From Vreelandella aquamarina (GTDB taxonomy: Bacteria; Pseudomonadota; Gammaproteobacteria; Pseudomonadales; Halomonadaceae): DNA of 64,000 nt. The translations under genes and the position numbers were made by a program. Positions 31,812-40,248 of the stretch are shown in pieces (the stretch's first letter is position 1; every line of letters begins with the position of its first letter). Location: NCBI RefSeq assembly GCF_900110265.1, contig NZ_FODB01000001.1:62001-126000 (forward strand). Direction: 5' to 3'. The notes under the pieces were generated by a model. The model worked only from the letters and a program-made list of their open reading frames with translations, did not search any database and had not been told where the DNA came from.

Positions 31812-31917
31812 GAATGTACCTCCCCTGGAGTGAATGACTACTGTGTACGACTTATTGACACTGTCGCGCAAGTCCTCGTGGCGATTAAGGTAGCTTTATT
31901 GTTATCGGAGCGCTTGC

Positions 31918-32859
31918 ATGATCACTGCCTACCTTACCCACCCCGACTGCGCATTGCACCACATGGGGCCAGAGCACCCTGAAAGCCCACTGCGGCTGGA
32001 GGCAATTCGTGCGCGCCTATCACTCTCTGGGCTATTGCAGCAAACCATGCAAGCCGATGCGAAAGAAGCCTGCGATGAGGCCTTGGCAAGAGTACACCCC
32101 CTTCGCCACCTAAATGCGCTGGAAAAGTGCCTTCCCAAAGAGGGGATTGTCACGCTGGACAGCGACACCATGATGAACCCAGATAGCCTAAAAGCCGCCC
32201 GGGTGGCCGCTGGCGCAGTCGTTCGTGGTGTAGATCAGGTTTTCAAGCGTCAAGCAGATAACGTTTTTTGCGCCGTTCGTCCGCCTGGGCACCATGCAGA
32301 AGCTGCGGATGCGATGGGCTTCTGCTTTTACAACAACATTGCCGTGGGAGCCGCTCACGCAAAGGCCAAATACGGTGCTAAGCGCATCGCCATTCTCGAT
32401 TTTGATGTGCATCAATGTAACGGCACTATCGATATTTTTAAAAATGATCCCGAAGTACTGATTTGCACTAGCTTTCAATACCCCTTCTACCCGTGGCGTT
32501 ACCTGCGCAGCGAATCGCAGAACGTAGTGAACACGCCGCTAGAAGTAGGCACGGCAAGTCAGGAGTACCGTCGCGTGATAGAGCATCAGTGGCTGCCCGC
32601 GCTGCACGCATTCAAACCCGACCTGGTGATGCTATCGGCAGGTTTTGATGCCCATAAAGATGACCCTATGGGCGACATCTGCCTAGAGGATGAAGATTTC
32701 TACTGGGTAACACACTTGGCTATGGAAATCGCGGCGCTCTACGCCGATAACCGAGTCGTGTCTGTGTTGGAGGGTGGCTACAACCCCACGTCATTGGCTA
32801 GCGGTGCCGAAGCACACCTGAAAGCGCTCTTGGGCCTGCCTTTCACCAATGTTCCCTAG
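31918..32859 (+). CDS. Histone-deacetylase-family protein (class II-like, lysine or acetylpolyamine deacetylase)
   Basis: A 313-aa zinc hydrolase of the arginase/deacetylase fold. The charge-relay pair His125-His126 is in GHHAEA, zinc ligands Asp163 and His165 are in DFDVHQCNG, the third zinc ligand is Asp244 in AGFDAH, and the transition-state Tyr288 is in EGGYN. The residue after the zinc His is Gln rather than the more common His, a variant also seen in other members. Bacterial members remove acetyl groups from protein lysines or polyamines. It begins 106 bp from, and divergent to, the Pat-type acetyltransferase, so the pair may write and erase protein acetylation. Confidence 0.88.
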   Translation: MITAYLTHPDCALHHMGPEHPESPLRLEAIRARLSLSGLLQQTMQADAKEACDEALARVHPLRHLNALEKCLPKEGIVTLDSDTMMNPDSLKAARVAAGAVVRGVDQVFKRQADNVFCAVRPPGHHAEAADAMGFCFYNNIAVGAAHAKAKYGAKRIAILDFDVHQCNGTIDIFKNDPEVLICTSFQYPFYPWRYLRSESQNVVNTPLEVGTASQEYRRVIEHQWLPALHAFKPDLVMLSAGFDAHKDDPMGDICLEDEDFYWVTHLAMEIAALYADNRVVSVLEGGYNPTSLASGAEAHLKALLGLPFTNVP

Positions 32860-32928
32860 CCGCACCCGCAGTTAGGGAGCTGTGGTACTATGCAGCCACC
32901 ATGTTGCCCTCCATTCTACGTGACCGTT

Positions 32929-33561
32929 ATGACCGCCACTTCTGAAGAGCACGCAGCGCTGCGCATCGCGTCAGGGCGCAAACCCTTTGTCGAGCCGTTA
33001 CGCCTGGGCGAGCGCCTCAAGCAGATTCGCCTTGCCAATCAGTGGACGCTGGAAGATGTGAGCCAGCGCACCGGCATTGCCCGCTCCACGCTCTCCAAAA
33101 TCGAGAACGATCAGGTGTCGCCGACGTTTAGCGTGGTGCAGAAACTGATTAGTGGTCTCAATATCGACCTGCCCCAGCTCTTTACGCCACCAAAGCGCGA
33201 ACGCTACACCATGGGTAGGCGCGATCTCACGCGGAAAGGAAAAGGGCAGTTGCACCCTACTCCCACCTACGAGCATGAGCTGCTAGGCCATCAGCTCGCC
33301 CAAAAGCGCATGATCCCGTTCAAAACCATCGTACGGGCGCGTAGTTTCGAAGAGTATCACCAGTGGGTGCGTCACGATGGCGAAGAGTTTTTGATGGTGC
33401 TGCACGGCGACATCATGCTCTATACAGAGTTCTATGCGCCGCTGGTACTGGCCGAAGGCGACAGCATCTACTTCGATAGTGACATGGGCCACGCCCTAGT
33501 CTCTACCAGCCAAGACGATGCTGTCGTGCTATCGGTGTGTACCCGAGGGGATTTGGTTTAG
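32929..33561 (+). CDS. XRE-family regulator with C-terminal cupin domain
   Basis: A 210-aa transcription factor. The helix-turn-helix (about 26-80) reads GERLKQIRLANQ, then WTLEDVSQRTGIARSTLSKI; a cupin sensor domain follows (about 115-205). XRE-cupin regulators of this type often control amino-acid, polyamine or sulfur metabolism in response to a small ligand. The start is uncertain: ATG 32929 is chosen; GTG 32920 and ATG 32890 are in frame. It follows the HDAC-family gene by 69 bp on the same strand and could be its regulator or partner in one operon, an inference from position only. Confidence 0.85.
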   Translation: MTATSEEHAALRIASGRKPFVEPLRLGERLKQIRLANQWTLEDVSQRTGIARSTLSKIENDQVSPTFSVVQKLISGLNIDLPQLFTPPKRERYTMGRRDLTRKGKGQLHPTPTYEHELLGHQLAQKRMIPFKTIVRARSFEEYHQWVRHDGEEFLMVLHGDIMLYTEFYAPLVLAEGDSIYFDSDMGHALVSTSQDDAVVLSVCTRGDLV

Positions 33562-33576
33562 CGCTAAGGTTGCTTA

Positions 33577-33927
33577 CTACAAGCAGTTCGTCGGCTTCGG
33601 CAACCCAGCAATACGAGCCAAACGTTTCGGCGGGCTGCCGGGAAATAGGCTCATTAAATAGACCGAGCGCCCTTTTTCCTCGCCTAATGCTTGCTTGGTG
33701 GCTTTGACTAGCGGTCGCATCGCTGGTGCCATTTCATAGCGGGCATAAAAATCCCGCACCACGCGAATGAGCTCCCAGTGCTCCTCTGTAAGTGTTAGCG
33801 CTTCATCCTTAGCTAACAAATCGGCAACCCCCTCGTCCCAGTCCCCCTGCTCTACTAAATAGCCCTCAGGGTCGAGTTTGATTTGTTCATCAGCATCAAG
33901 ATAACGGTATAAAATTTCATCACTCAT
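33577..33927 (-). CDS. tusE: TusE/DsrC-family sulfur carrier
   Basis: Last carrier in the Tus relay that delivers persulfide sulfur to MnmA for 2-thiolation of the wobble uridine in tRNAs for Lys, Glu and Gln. The 116-aa protein ends in GLPKPTNCL, with the active cysteine at the penultimate position (Cys115), and contains the family helix ...WELIRVVRDFYARY. No Dsr genes are present, so the tRNA role is more likely than sulfur oxidation. It is the last gene of tusDCBE on the minus strand, 4 bp after tusB. Confidence 0.93.
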   Translation of the reverse strand: MSDEILYRYLDADEQIKLDPEGYLVEQGDWDEGVADLLAKDEALTLTEEHWELIRVVRDFYARYEMAPAMRPLVKATKQALGEEKGRSVYLMSLFPGSPPKRLARIAGLPKPTNCL

Positions 33928-33931
33928 TGAT

Positions 33932-34222
33932 TTAGTACCATGATAGAATCTTAGTATGCTGCTCAGTCAGTTCGACAAAGCCTTCCATATCCACCAGGAT
34001 TGCTTGGCTATTGAGCGCAGCTCCGCTTAAGCCGCGAGAAGCCGCATCCTCTTTTAGCACACACACGCTCACATCAGCCGCCGCATCCCAACCTTGCCAA
34101 TCAGCATGCAGTAACGCCTGCACGGCATCTTCAATCAGCAAAATACCATCGCCCTCCGCAACGGTAGAGAGCATCTGCGCGGCCGCTTCACTGTGCGGGG
34201 GCTTGTTCAGAACATGTAACAT
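33932..34222 (-). CDS. tusB: Sulfurtransferase complex subunit TusB
   Basis: A 96-aa DsrH-family subunit of the TusBCD hexamer. It opens MLHVLNKPPHSEA, with GILLIEDAV near residue 26, as in DsrH/TusB. TusB has no sulfur-carrying cysteine of its own; it is structural in the complex that takes sulfur from IscS through TusA. It lies between tusC and tusE with short gaps, on the minus strand. Confidence 0.9.
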   Translation of the reverse strand: MLHVLNKPPHSEAAAQMLSTVAEGDGILLIEDAVQALLHADWQGWDAAADVSVCVLKEDAASRGLSGAALNSQAILVDMEGFVELTEQHTKILSWY

Positions 34223-34234
34223 GTTGCTGCCCGT

Positions 34235-34600
34235 TTAAAAATTCATGACATAGGAGTGACGCTGTACCAATTCGGGTAACGTATCGTCGGCCACCACCGT
34301 CGCCCCATCCACTAGTTGGGCTGCTTGCAAGTTCAACGCATCCAGCGCGCTTTGAGGCACTAGCAGCTGGTCGATATCATACATCTCCAGCATATCAATG
34401 GTCGGTAGCGTTGCCTTTTGTCCTGGCGCACCGGCTGCCTGCTCTTTGAGAAGCGCCAGCACTCCCTGGCCAAGAAACAATAGACTAACCGTTTGGCCAA
34501 AAGCCGCAGCGACCAGCGCTACATCTAGCCCTTCTCTCAAGGCATTGGAGCTATAGGGGGCATGGCGAATAATCACTAGCCGTTCGTGTTCATGACTCAT
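34235..34600 (-). CDS. tusC: Sulfurtransferase complex subunit TusC
   Basis: A 121-aa DsrF-family subunit of TusBCD. Recognisable parts are IIRHAPYSSNALREGLDVAL near the start (read with the preceding strand), FGQTVSLLFLGQGV around residue 33, and the late IDMLEMYDIDQLLV segment. It forms the central heterotrimer with TusB and TusD. It sits 12 bp after tusD in the same operon. Confidence 0.92.
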   Translation of the reverse strand: MSHEHERLVIIRHAPYSSNALREGLDVALVAAAFGQTVSLLFLGQGVLALLKEQAAGAPGQKATLPTIDMLEMYDIDQLLVPQSALDALNLQAAQLVDGATVVADDTLPELVQRHSYVMNF

Positions 34601-34612
34601 TGGGCGCTCTCT

Positions 34613-35002
34613 CTAGGCAAATGTGATTAAACGGTCACAGCGCTGCTGAAGCGTCAGCAGTTGCCCTAACCCGGTTAACTCAAATGGCGCATCCAGATTA
34701 AAGTGCGCTTGCCCATGGCGTTTCGCCTCAGCTTCACTCATTACGCCACGGCGCAGCGCCGCCGCAATGCACACGTCCAGCGTCACGCCATGCCCATGAT
34801 GCAACGCTATCCAAGCGTCGCGCATGTTGAGCTCATCCTGTGGAGGTGTCATTAAGCTGGAGGCGTTATGAATCCCTTCTTGATAGAAGAATACGCCCGC
34901 CACTTGATGGCCTCGGCTGATCACCGCTTTGGCAAAGCGCAGTGCCGAATGAGGTGCCGCACTTGTGTAGGGGGCACCCATGACTAATAAGCCGTACTCC
35001 AT
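34613..35002 (-). CDS. tusD: Sulfurtransferase complex subunit TusD
   Basis: A 129-aa DsrE-family subunit that carries the active persulfide cysteine of TusBCD. Cys78 in LDVCIAAALRRG falls at the same residue number as the E. coli active site, and GVFFYQEGIHNAS (37-49) is the family signature. The ATG at 35002 (MEYGLL) is chosen over a TTG 18 bases upstream. First gene of tusDCBE. In E. coli tusE is not joined to tusBCD; here all four are together. Confidence 0.93.
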   Translation of the reverse strand: MEYGLLVMGAPYTSAAPHSALRFAKAVISRGHQVAGVFFYQEGIHNASSLMTPPQDELNMRDAWIALHHGHGVTLDVCIAAALRRGVMSEAEAKRHGQAHFNLDAPFELTGLGQLLTLQQRCDRLITFA

Positions 35003-35027
35003 TGCATCGTCTCGTGCCAATTCAACG

Positions 35028-35059
35028 AAAAAAAACAGACCCTACTGAGTAGGGTCTGT
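35028..35059 (-). terminator. Rho-independent terminator of yccA
   Basis: Perfect 11-bp stem (ACAGACCCTAC / GTAGGGTCTGT), TGA loop, followed on the minus strand by eight Ts. It separates yccA from tusDCBE. Confidence 0.93.
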
Positions 35060-35103
35060 CATTGATATCACTTCGATCAAGTGATCGCGTTCTTACTACC
35101 CAA

Positions 35104-35784
35104 TCAATCGTTGCTCATGATGCCCAGAATAGACAGCAGGCTGACGAACAGATTGTAGATAGAAACGTACAGCGTCACGGTCGCGAGAATGTAGTTGGTC
35201 TCGCCAGCGCGGTGTACGATTTCACTGGTTTGATAGAGAATCGCGGCAGAAGCAAACAGCACGAAGCCAGCAGAAACCATCAGCGACAGCGCAGGAATGT
35301 TGAAGAAGATGCCTGCAACCATCGCCAGAATCAACACGATGGCACCTGCCATCAGGAAATTGCTGAGGAAGCTGAAATCTTTCTTCGTGGTCAACGCAAC
35401 CGCAGAGAGGCCGATAAACGTCAGCCCGGTCATAGCCAGCGCGTTCATAATCAGCGCACCGCCATTAGGCAACGTTAGGTACGTAGAAATAATTGGGCCC
35501 AGGGTAAAGCCCATAAAGCCAGTAAACGCAAAGGTCGACAGCAGTCCAACTGCGGAGTTAGCTGTTTTGTGAACCAGGAACATCAGGCCGTAAGCACCGA
35601 TGAAGAATACAAAGATATTCATCTGCTGGATGCCCATCGCCACTGAGGCACCCGCGGTGACGGCAGAGAACAGCAGCGTCATTGCCAGCAGCGCGTATGT
35701 GTTGCGTAACACCTTATTGGCGCTCGCACTACTCACCGAACTGTGTGTTTGCGTTCTTGCCATATTCGAATCGTTAAAAGCCAT
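35104..35784 (-). CDS. yccA: Bax inhibitor-1 / YccA family membrane protein
   Basis: A 226-aa protein with about seven membrane helices. The BI-1 signature is present (for example FTGFMGFTLGPIIS, ALTTKKDFSFLSNFL). YccA in E. coli is a substrate and modulator of the FtsH membrane protease. The ATG at 35784 (MAFNDSNMA) has GGGAG upstream and is preferred over an earlier codon at 35823. Its place next to tusE-containing genes matches the E. coli yccA-tusE neighbourhood. A strong terminator follows. Confidence 0.9.
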   Translation of the reverse strand: MAFNDSNMARTQTHSSVSSASANKVLRNTYALLAMTLLFSAVTAGASVAMGIQQMNIFVFFIGAYGLMFLVHKTANSAVGLLSTFAFTGFMGFTLGPIISTYLTLPNGGALIMNALAMTGLTFIGLSAVALTTKKDFSFLSNFLMAGAIVLILAMVAGIFFNIPALSLMVSAGFVLFASAAILYQTSEIVHRAGETNYILATVTLYVSIYNLFVSLLSILGIMSND

Positions 35785-35934
35785 GTATCTATGCTCCCTA
35801 GTAGTCATACTATCAACGGACAAGCATGCCGTTACCTAGTTCCAGACGCAAGTCTTTGTCTTCCACGCAATTCGCACGTTTTTACGCATCTCCTCTCGGC
35901 ATGCTTTAACTCCCACATCGACTTGGACACTACA

Positions 35935-36150
35935 ATGCGCTTTAAAATCCCCACTCCCCTCTCAGTAACGGGTATTTCTACACTTTCTGCCCTTACCTTT
36001 TCCACCTTATTACTTTCCACAACGGTCTATGGCTATACCCCTAGCGGCAAAGACATCACTTACGGCCTGAATGGCGAGAGTTTTGAAGGTTATTTGGTCT
36101 CCGCTGGAGAAGACGCTAAAGGCAGCGTGCTCATCGTGCCTCAGCGCTGA
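35935..36150 (+). pseudogene. Truncated dienelactone-hydrolase-like gene (5' part only)
   Basis: A 71-codon frame with a signal peptide (hydrophobic 17-33, cleavage near VYG) followed by ITYGLNGESFEGYLVSAGED and AKGSVLIVPQR, then a stop. This fits the first strands of an alpha/beta hydrolase of the dienelactone hydrolase family, where GSVLIV should continue into the nucleophile-bearing core. The rest is absent: 12 bp later comes the end of dabA on the other strand. It is probably a remnant cut by the rearrangement that placed dabBA here. A genuine small secreted protein is the alternative. Confidence 0.5.
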
Positions 36151-36162
36151 GTAGCTCGCCCC

Positions 36163-38526
36163 TCAAACGGCAACCGGCTGCCAGCCTTCTGGCGAGTAGC
36201 GCTCTAGGCCACCTTCTCCCATACGAGTAAGCCACAGCCAGCGGTGGTTGACTAAATCCGCCACCACCGGCTGGCGCTCAATAATCGCTTCGATGCGCTC
36301 TCTGGGCGCGTCGATTACCACGGTTAAGCGCAGCGGCTCGTGATGAAGCTTCTCGCCATCGCGCAGCGACTGCTCCGGCAGGCCAATGCGCAGTTGGGGC
36401 GAATTCCCCTCAATAACTCCCACATGGCCACCCACCACTGAGTGCAGCAGCTTATTACCCGCACCGTACAGCCCAGGCACCACGGTAGACGCGTAGTACT
36501 GCAGGTTGATCCAGCTGGCCACCAGCATCGGTGCCATCATCAGCCCTTCTAACACCTTACCTTCCGGATCTTCCTCTGGGCGGTATTCGTGCAAGAACGC
36601 GCGCCCGTCTAGCGCTTTCCCGTGGGTACGCGCCCGTGGCGCTAAAATAAGCGCGGCATTATTTACCAGCCCCCACTCAGGCCGTGGTTGCGACCAGTCG
36701 GCACCGCGCATAGCGAAGGTTTTCAGTCGCTCAATAGGGTCGGCGTCATCCACCCCCAGGTCAGGTGCCCGCTCAAGACGAGTAGCCTCACCCGCCACGT
36801 GTACACCGCTTTCAAATGCGGCCAGCGCGTCTTCTAGCGATTCGGGCATCTGCTCATCCCGGTAGATATGCACGCGGTCGGTGAGCGTGCAGTGGGTGGC
36901 GGCCAATACATAAAACGGGCTGGGCAACGTCATACCCTCGTGCTGCAAGGCCTGCTGTACTTCTGAGTCGTTCAGCAGCGCAGCGGCTACTCGCGCATTC
37001 ATGCCACCGCCCTGCCCGCCACAGGCACCGCAGGTAAGCCCGGCGTGATGTGGGTTGTTTTCGCTTTGGGAGTCGTGGCCCACCAGTACCAGCAGCGACG
37101 CCGTGGGGGCTCCCAACAGCGTTAGCAGGTTTTTCGCCAGCGCTATTTTTTCATGGCGGGCAATTGGCTCGCCGTCGTAGGTGTGGAAAAGCCCGGCGGG
37201 CGCTTCGCACTGGGGCACGGTTGCCTGTTTACGCAGGCTGTCTTTAATCAGCTTCCAGCCCCAGGCAATGCCGGTTGTTTCCACCAGGGTAAAGGTTGAA
37301 AGCGGCGCGTACTTCGCATGGCGCACGCTTTGGCGCTGGCTCTCTTTTTGATAGCGCTGAACGCCCCGCTGCTGCGGCTGCAACGAGCCCACCCGATAAG
37401 TCGGTTTTAACAACCCCGGCACGCGGGGCTGGGCACGCCCAGGCCCTGTAGCCGCATCGGCCACCGGCATAGCGAAGAACCCCGCGACGCCTAATGTGGC
37501 AACGGTAGGGGTGGCCTGCTCTAAATGGCGACGGAACCGCTCAGAGCGTACATCGATACAGAACGCAGCCTGTACCTTGGGAGCGGAGGAAAACTCGGCA
37601 CTCGGCGCGGCTAACGTTATGGCTAGCGTCCGCTGATAACCCAACTCATAGGCGTGCTGCCAGCACCACAGCGCCTCATGCGGAGAAGTAATGGCGGCAC
37701 CGGCGGTTTGCCACTGGGCAAACCACTCGCTCTGTTGGGTGCTAGTGAGCTGCACAACGCCTATCCACTCCCATGCCAGTACCATGGCAGCCAGCTGGGT
37801 GATGCCCGCCTCTGCCTGCTGGTGGGCAGTATGCCAACCAATGCCTTGGCACCAGGAAGCCCAACCGTTAACCCGTAGCAGCAGCGTGTGGGCTAGCGCC
37901 TCAAACGCTTCTGGGGTGAGCGCCCAATCCTCGGCTATTTGCGCAACCGCTGCGGCGGGGTCATCTGGCAGAGTGTGTAGCGCCTGGCGCTGCGCTTTAG
38001 GCCAGCGCAGATCGTGCTGTGCCGCCGTTTTCCAGAAGTGATAAAGCGAAGGCACAGCACGGCTTGCCCAGCGCTGTTGATGGTGATCGAAGTAGCTCGC
38101 ACAGCTCTCCGCCAGCGGTTCAAACCCGTCATGCCCTGCCAGGGAATCCCAGGCGCTGCGTAGCGGCGTTACCGGCTTCGGCGGTGTTGCCAAGTAGCTC
38201 ACTAGGCTCTGCTCGGTATAAGCGTAGCCGCCTTGGCGCAGCGCCTGCTGTAGGTCTTGCGGGGTAATCCGGCCCGATTCCCAAGCGTTACGATAAAACT
38301 CGGCAGGCATGGTCATCGGCTGCCCGGCCCGGCGGCTGAGCGCTTGGCTCACCTGCTCAATGGGCTGATGCTTCAGGCCCCACCAGGGGTTGACCGCAAT
38401 CCACTGGTCCAGCGGCCACACCGGGGCAATGGCATCGGTCGCGCGCTTTAGCGCATCGCGATACTGCTCTGGCGACGGCACTGACGAATGGTGTGAGGAT
38501 GTGTCTACGGCAATAGGCTGACTCAT
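36163..38526 (-). CDS. dabA: DabA, inorganic-carbon transporter subunit (DUF2309/UPF0753)
   Basis: The carbonic-anhydrase-like subunit of the DAB bicarbonate-accumulation system; with DabB it couples a cation gradient to one-way hydration of CO2. The 787-aa protein has putative zinc ligands Cys323 and Asp325 (CIDVRSE) and His484 and Cys499 (GHDSQSENNPHHAGLTC), with the same 15-residue His-Cys spacing as characterised DabA. The start at 38526 overlaps the dabB stop (ATGA) behind AAAGGAGAG. DABs were described in autotrophs but also occur in heterotrophs, where they can replace carbonic anhydrase or supply bicarbonate at low CO2. Confidence 0.92.
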   Translation of the reverse strand: MSQPIAVDTSSHHSSVPSPEQYRDALKRATDAIAPVWPLDQWIAVNPWWGLKHQPIEQVSQALSRRAGQPMTMPAEFYRNAWESGRITPQDLQQALRQGGYAYTEQSLVSYLATPPKPVTPLRSAWDSLAGHDGFEPLAESCASYFDHHQQRWASRAVPSLYHFWKTAAQHDLRWPKAQRQALHTLPDDPAAAVAQIAEDWALTPEAFEALAHTLLLRVNGWASWCQGIGWHTAHQQAEAGITQLAAMVLAWEWIGVVQLTSTQQSEWFAQWQTAGAAITSPHEALWCWQHAYELGYQRTLAITLAAPSAEFSSAPKVQAAFCIDVRSERFRRHLEQATPTVATLGVAGFFAMPVADAATGPGRAQPRVPGLLKPTYRVGSLQPQQRGVQRYQKESQRQSVRHAKYAPLSTFTLVETTGIAWGWKLIKDSLRKQATVPQCEAPAGLFHTYDGEPIARHEKIALAKNLLTLLGAPTASLLVLVGHDSQSENNPHHAGLTCGACGGQGGGMNARVAAALLNDSEVQQALQHEGMTLPSPFYVLAATHCTLTDRVHIYRDEQMPESLEDALAAFESGVHVAGEATRLERAPDLGVDDADPIERLKTFAMRGADWSQPRPEWGLVNNAALILAPRARTHGKALDGRAFLHEYRPEEDPEGKVLEGLMMAPMLVASWINLQYYASTVVPGLYGAGNKLLHSVVGGHVGVIEGNSPQLRIGLPEQSLRDGEKLHHEPLRLTVVIDAPRERIEAIIERQPVVADLVNHRWLWLTRMGEGGLERYSPEGWQPVAV

Positions 38527-40118
38527 GACCACTCTCCTTTTAAACCAGGGGCAAGCGATGAGGGACCCGTCCAGGCACGAATGGGGGCTACCGCATCCAC
38601 CGCACGCTGAAACGGCAGTGCCAGGTAAAGCCCCTGGCTAAAGTGAACGCGCCAGCGGGCTACCCAGGCAGCCTGAGGGAACAGCGTGACGGCTACAGCG
38701 GCCAACACTAGGCTTGCCAGCATCAGTGTTCCTAAAAGTCCTGCCGTGAGTGTTAAGGGCGTGTAGGCGCTGGGCAGTGCAGGTGCCAACACGCTGTGTA
38801 GTAAGGCATACAGCGGCACCAGGGCAAGCGCCATTCCTACCAGCGCTAAACGCTTGGGTTTGGCGGTGCCCACCGGCATGCCCAACAGCGTGCTGCCCAC
38901 CGCCAAGCTAAGCAGTGCACCCAGCAGCGGATTATGGCTAACCAGCGAGGGCCACAGCATCAGTACCATCGCCGCGACAGCGGCCGCAGGCAGCGCAAGA
39001 GAAAGACGCTGACGCAGCGGTGCAAGCGGCAGGCGCTCACAGCGCGAGGCCCTCACGGTACGGCCAGACGCCAAGAAGGAGTGGGCTTTGTAAAGCGAGT
39101 GCGCCAGCAGGTGGGCTAGCGCCAAGGTGTACGCCCCTACACCAATTTCAAACAGCATAAAGCCCATTTGCGCGCAGGTAGACCACGCCAAGGCATGCTT
39201 CACGGAGGTTTGGGTCAGCATTGTCATCACCGCGACCAGCGCGGTAAAACCGCCCACCGTAATCAGCAGGTAGTGGCCTAGCATTAGGCCATCAAACACC
39301 GGGAACAAACGCAGCCACACAAAGCCCCCCAGGTTAATCACCCCCGCATGCAGCAGCGCGGAGACCGGCGTGGGCGCTTCCATCACTTTGATCAACCAGC
39401 CATGCATCGGCACCTGGGCGCATTTGCACAGCGCCGCGATGGCCAGCGCCACCGAGGCAGCCTCCACCTGCCAGCCGCCAGAGGACGCCGCAGCGGCCGC
39501 AAACAGCTCAGGTAGCTGAAAGGTACCGAAACGTGCATATAAAAGCACTACCGCTACAATCAGCGCCGCATCGCCTATACGGCTAACCACAAATTTTTGC
39601 CATGCCGCCCGTTGGGCTTCCACACGCTCAGGGTAGAGCGTTAATAAGTGGTGCAGCGCCACACTCACGCCCACCCAGGCAATCAGCATCACGACTAGGT
39701 GATGGGTAAAGACCAGCAGCATCACGCTTGCCAGCACCACCAAACACCAGGGCAAAAACCGACGCTCGCCACGGTCGCCCTTTAGGTAGTTCTCTGCAAA
39801 ACGCAGCAGCACCGTGCCTAACAAGCTGATGAGTAGCGCCATCCACACGGCCAAACCATCCGGATACAAGCCCAGTGGCTGCGCGGCTTCGGGCAGGCCA
39901 GTGGGTACACCCAGCGCATCCAGCACCAGTAGCCCGCCCACCGCTAGGCTCGCGACCAGCGCGCTTGCCGTTAACCAGCGGCCTATTTGCCAAGCGCGCT
40001 TCAGCGATGCGGGCGTGCTGGCCCGTGCGCTGACGCCCGCCATCACTAACAGCGAAACCGGGACCAGTAACCACAGCGCTAGCAGTGATAGCACCGTTAT
40101 GTTGATAAAATGTGGCAT
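38523..40118 (-). CDS. dabB: DabB, ion-translocating subunit (NuoL/MrpA-like) of the DAB system
   Basis: A 531-aa membrane protein with about 14-16 helices, related to the NuoL/MrpA/NuoN antiporter-like subunits. The family core is seen in HGWLIKVMEAPTPVSALLHAG (read as two parts, about residues 236-256) and the discontinuous-helix lysine/histidine segment KHALAWSTCAQMGFM near 310. It anchors DabA and drives it with H+ or Na+. In E. coli and Pseudomonas it is often misnamed NADH-quinone oxidoreductase subunit L; no other nuo gene is near. It is divergent from the LysR gene. Confidence 0.9.
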   Translation of the reverse strand: MPHFINITVLSLLALWLLVPVSLLVMAGVSARASTPASLKRAWQIGRWLTASALVASLAVGGLLVLDALGVPTGLPEAAQPLGLYPDGLAVWMALLISLLGTVLLRFAENYLKGDRGERRFLPWCLVVLASVMLLVFTHHLVVMLIAWVGVSVALHHLLTLYPERVEAQRAAWQKFVVSRIGDAALIVAVVLLYARFGTFQLPELFAAAAASSGGWQVEAASVALAIAALCKCAQVPMHGWLIKVMEAPTPVSALLHAGVINLGGFVWLRLFPVFDGLMLGHYLLITVGGFTALVAVMTMLTQTSVKHALAWSTCAQMGFMLFEIGVGAYTLALAHLLAHSLYKAHSFLASGRTVRASRCERLPLAPLRQRLSLALPAAAVAAMVLMLWPSLVSHNPLLGALLSLAVGSTLLGMPVGTAKPKRLALVGMALALVPLYALLHSVLAPALPSAYTPLTLTAGLLGTLMLASLVLAAVAVTLFPQAAWVARWRVHFSQGLYLALPFQRAVDAVAPIRAWTGPSSLAPGLKGEWS

Positions 40119-40194
40119 AGCCTTTCCCCTTCAGTCGTATGCCACAAACTATGCCCAGCTCGCCACCATATAAAAAATAGTTTATTTTTCAATA

Positions 40195-40217
40195 ATCGTT
40201 CTTTAAAACAGAACGAA
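40195..40217. promoter_or_regulatory. Candidate LysR-type operator between dabBA and the LysR gene
   Basis: CGTTCT-7-AGAACG (40197-40215) with near-symmetric flanks contains TTCT-7-AGAA, a dyad compatible with the T-N11-A LysR box. It sits 34 bp before the regulator's ATG in the shared divergent promoter region. Confidence 0.55.
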
Positions 40218-40248
40218 TAGCCAACACGCAGCCTGAGGCCCCTCTGCC

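Noticed and set aside
33577-35002. dsrEFH-dsrC sulfur-oxidation genes
   Set aside because: No dsrAB or other sulfur-oxidation genes are near, the context with yccA matches tusE in enterics, and the set fits tusDCBE for tRNA thiolation.
36140-36180. att-type repeat of the tRNA-Ser 3' end at the left border of the dab segment
   Set aside because: No copy of the tRNA T-arm/acceptor sequence (GGTTCGAATCC...) was found there, so integration at the tRNA is not shown.
38523-40118. NADH-quinone oxidoreductase subunit L (NuoL) as identity of the gene before dabA
   Set aside because: No other complex I gene is present and the gene overlaps dabA by 4 bp, so DabB is the better call.
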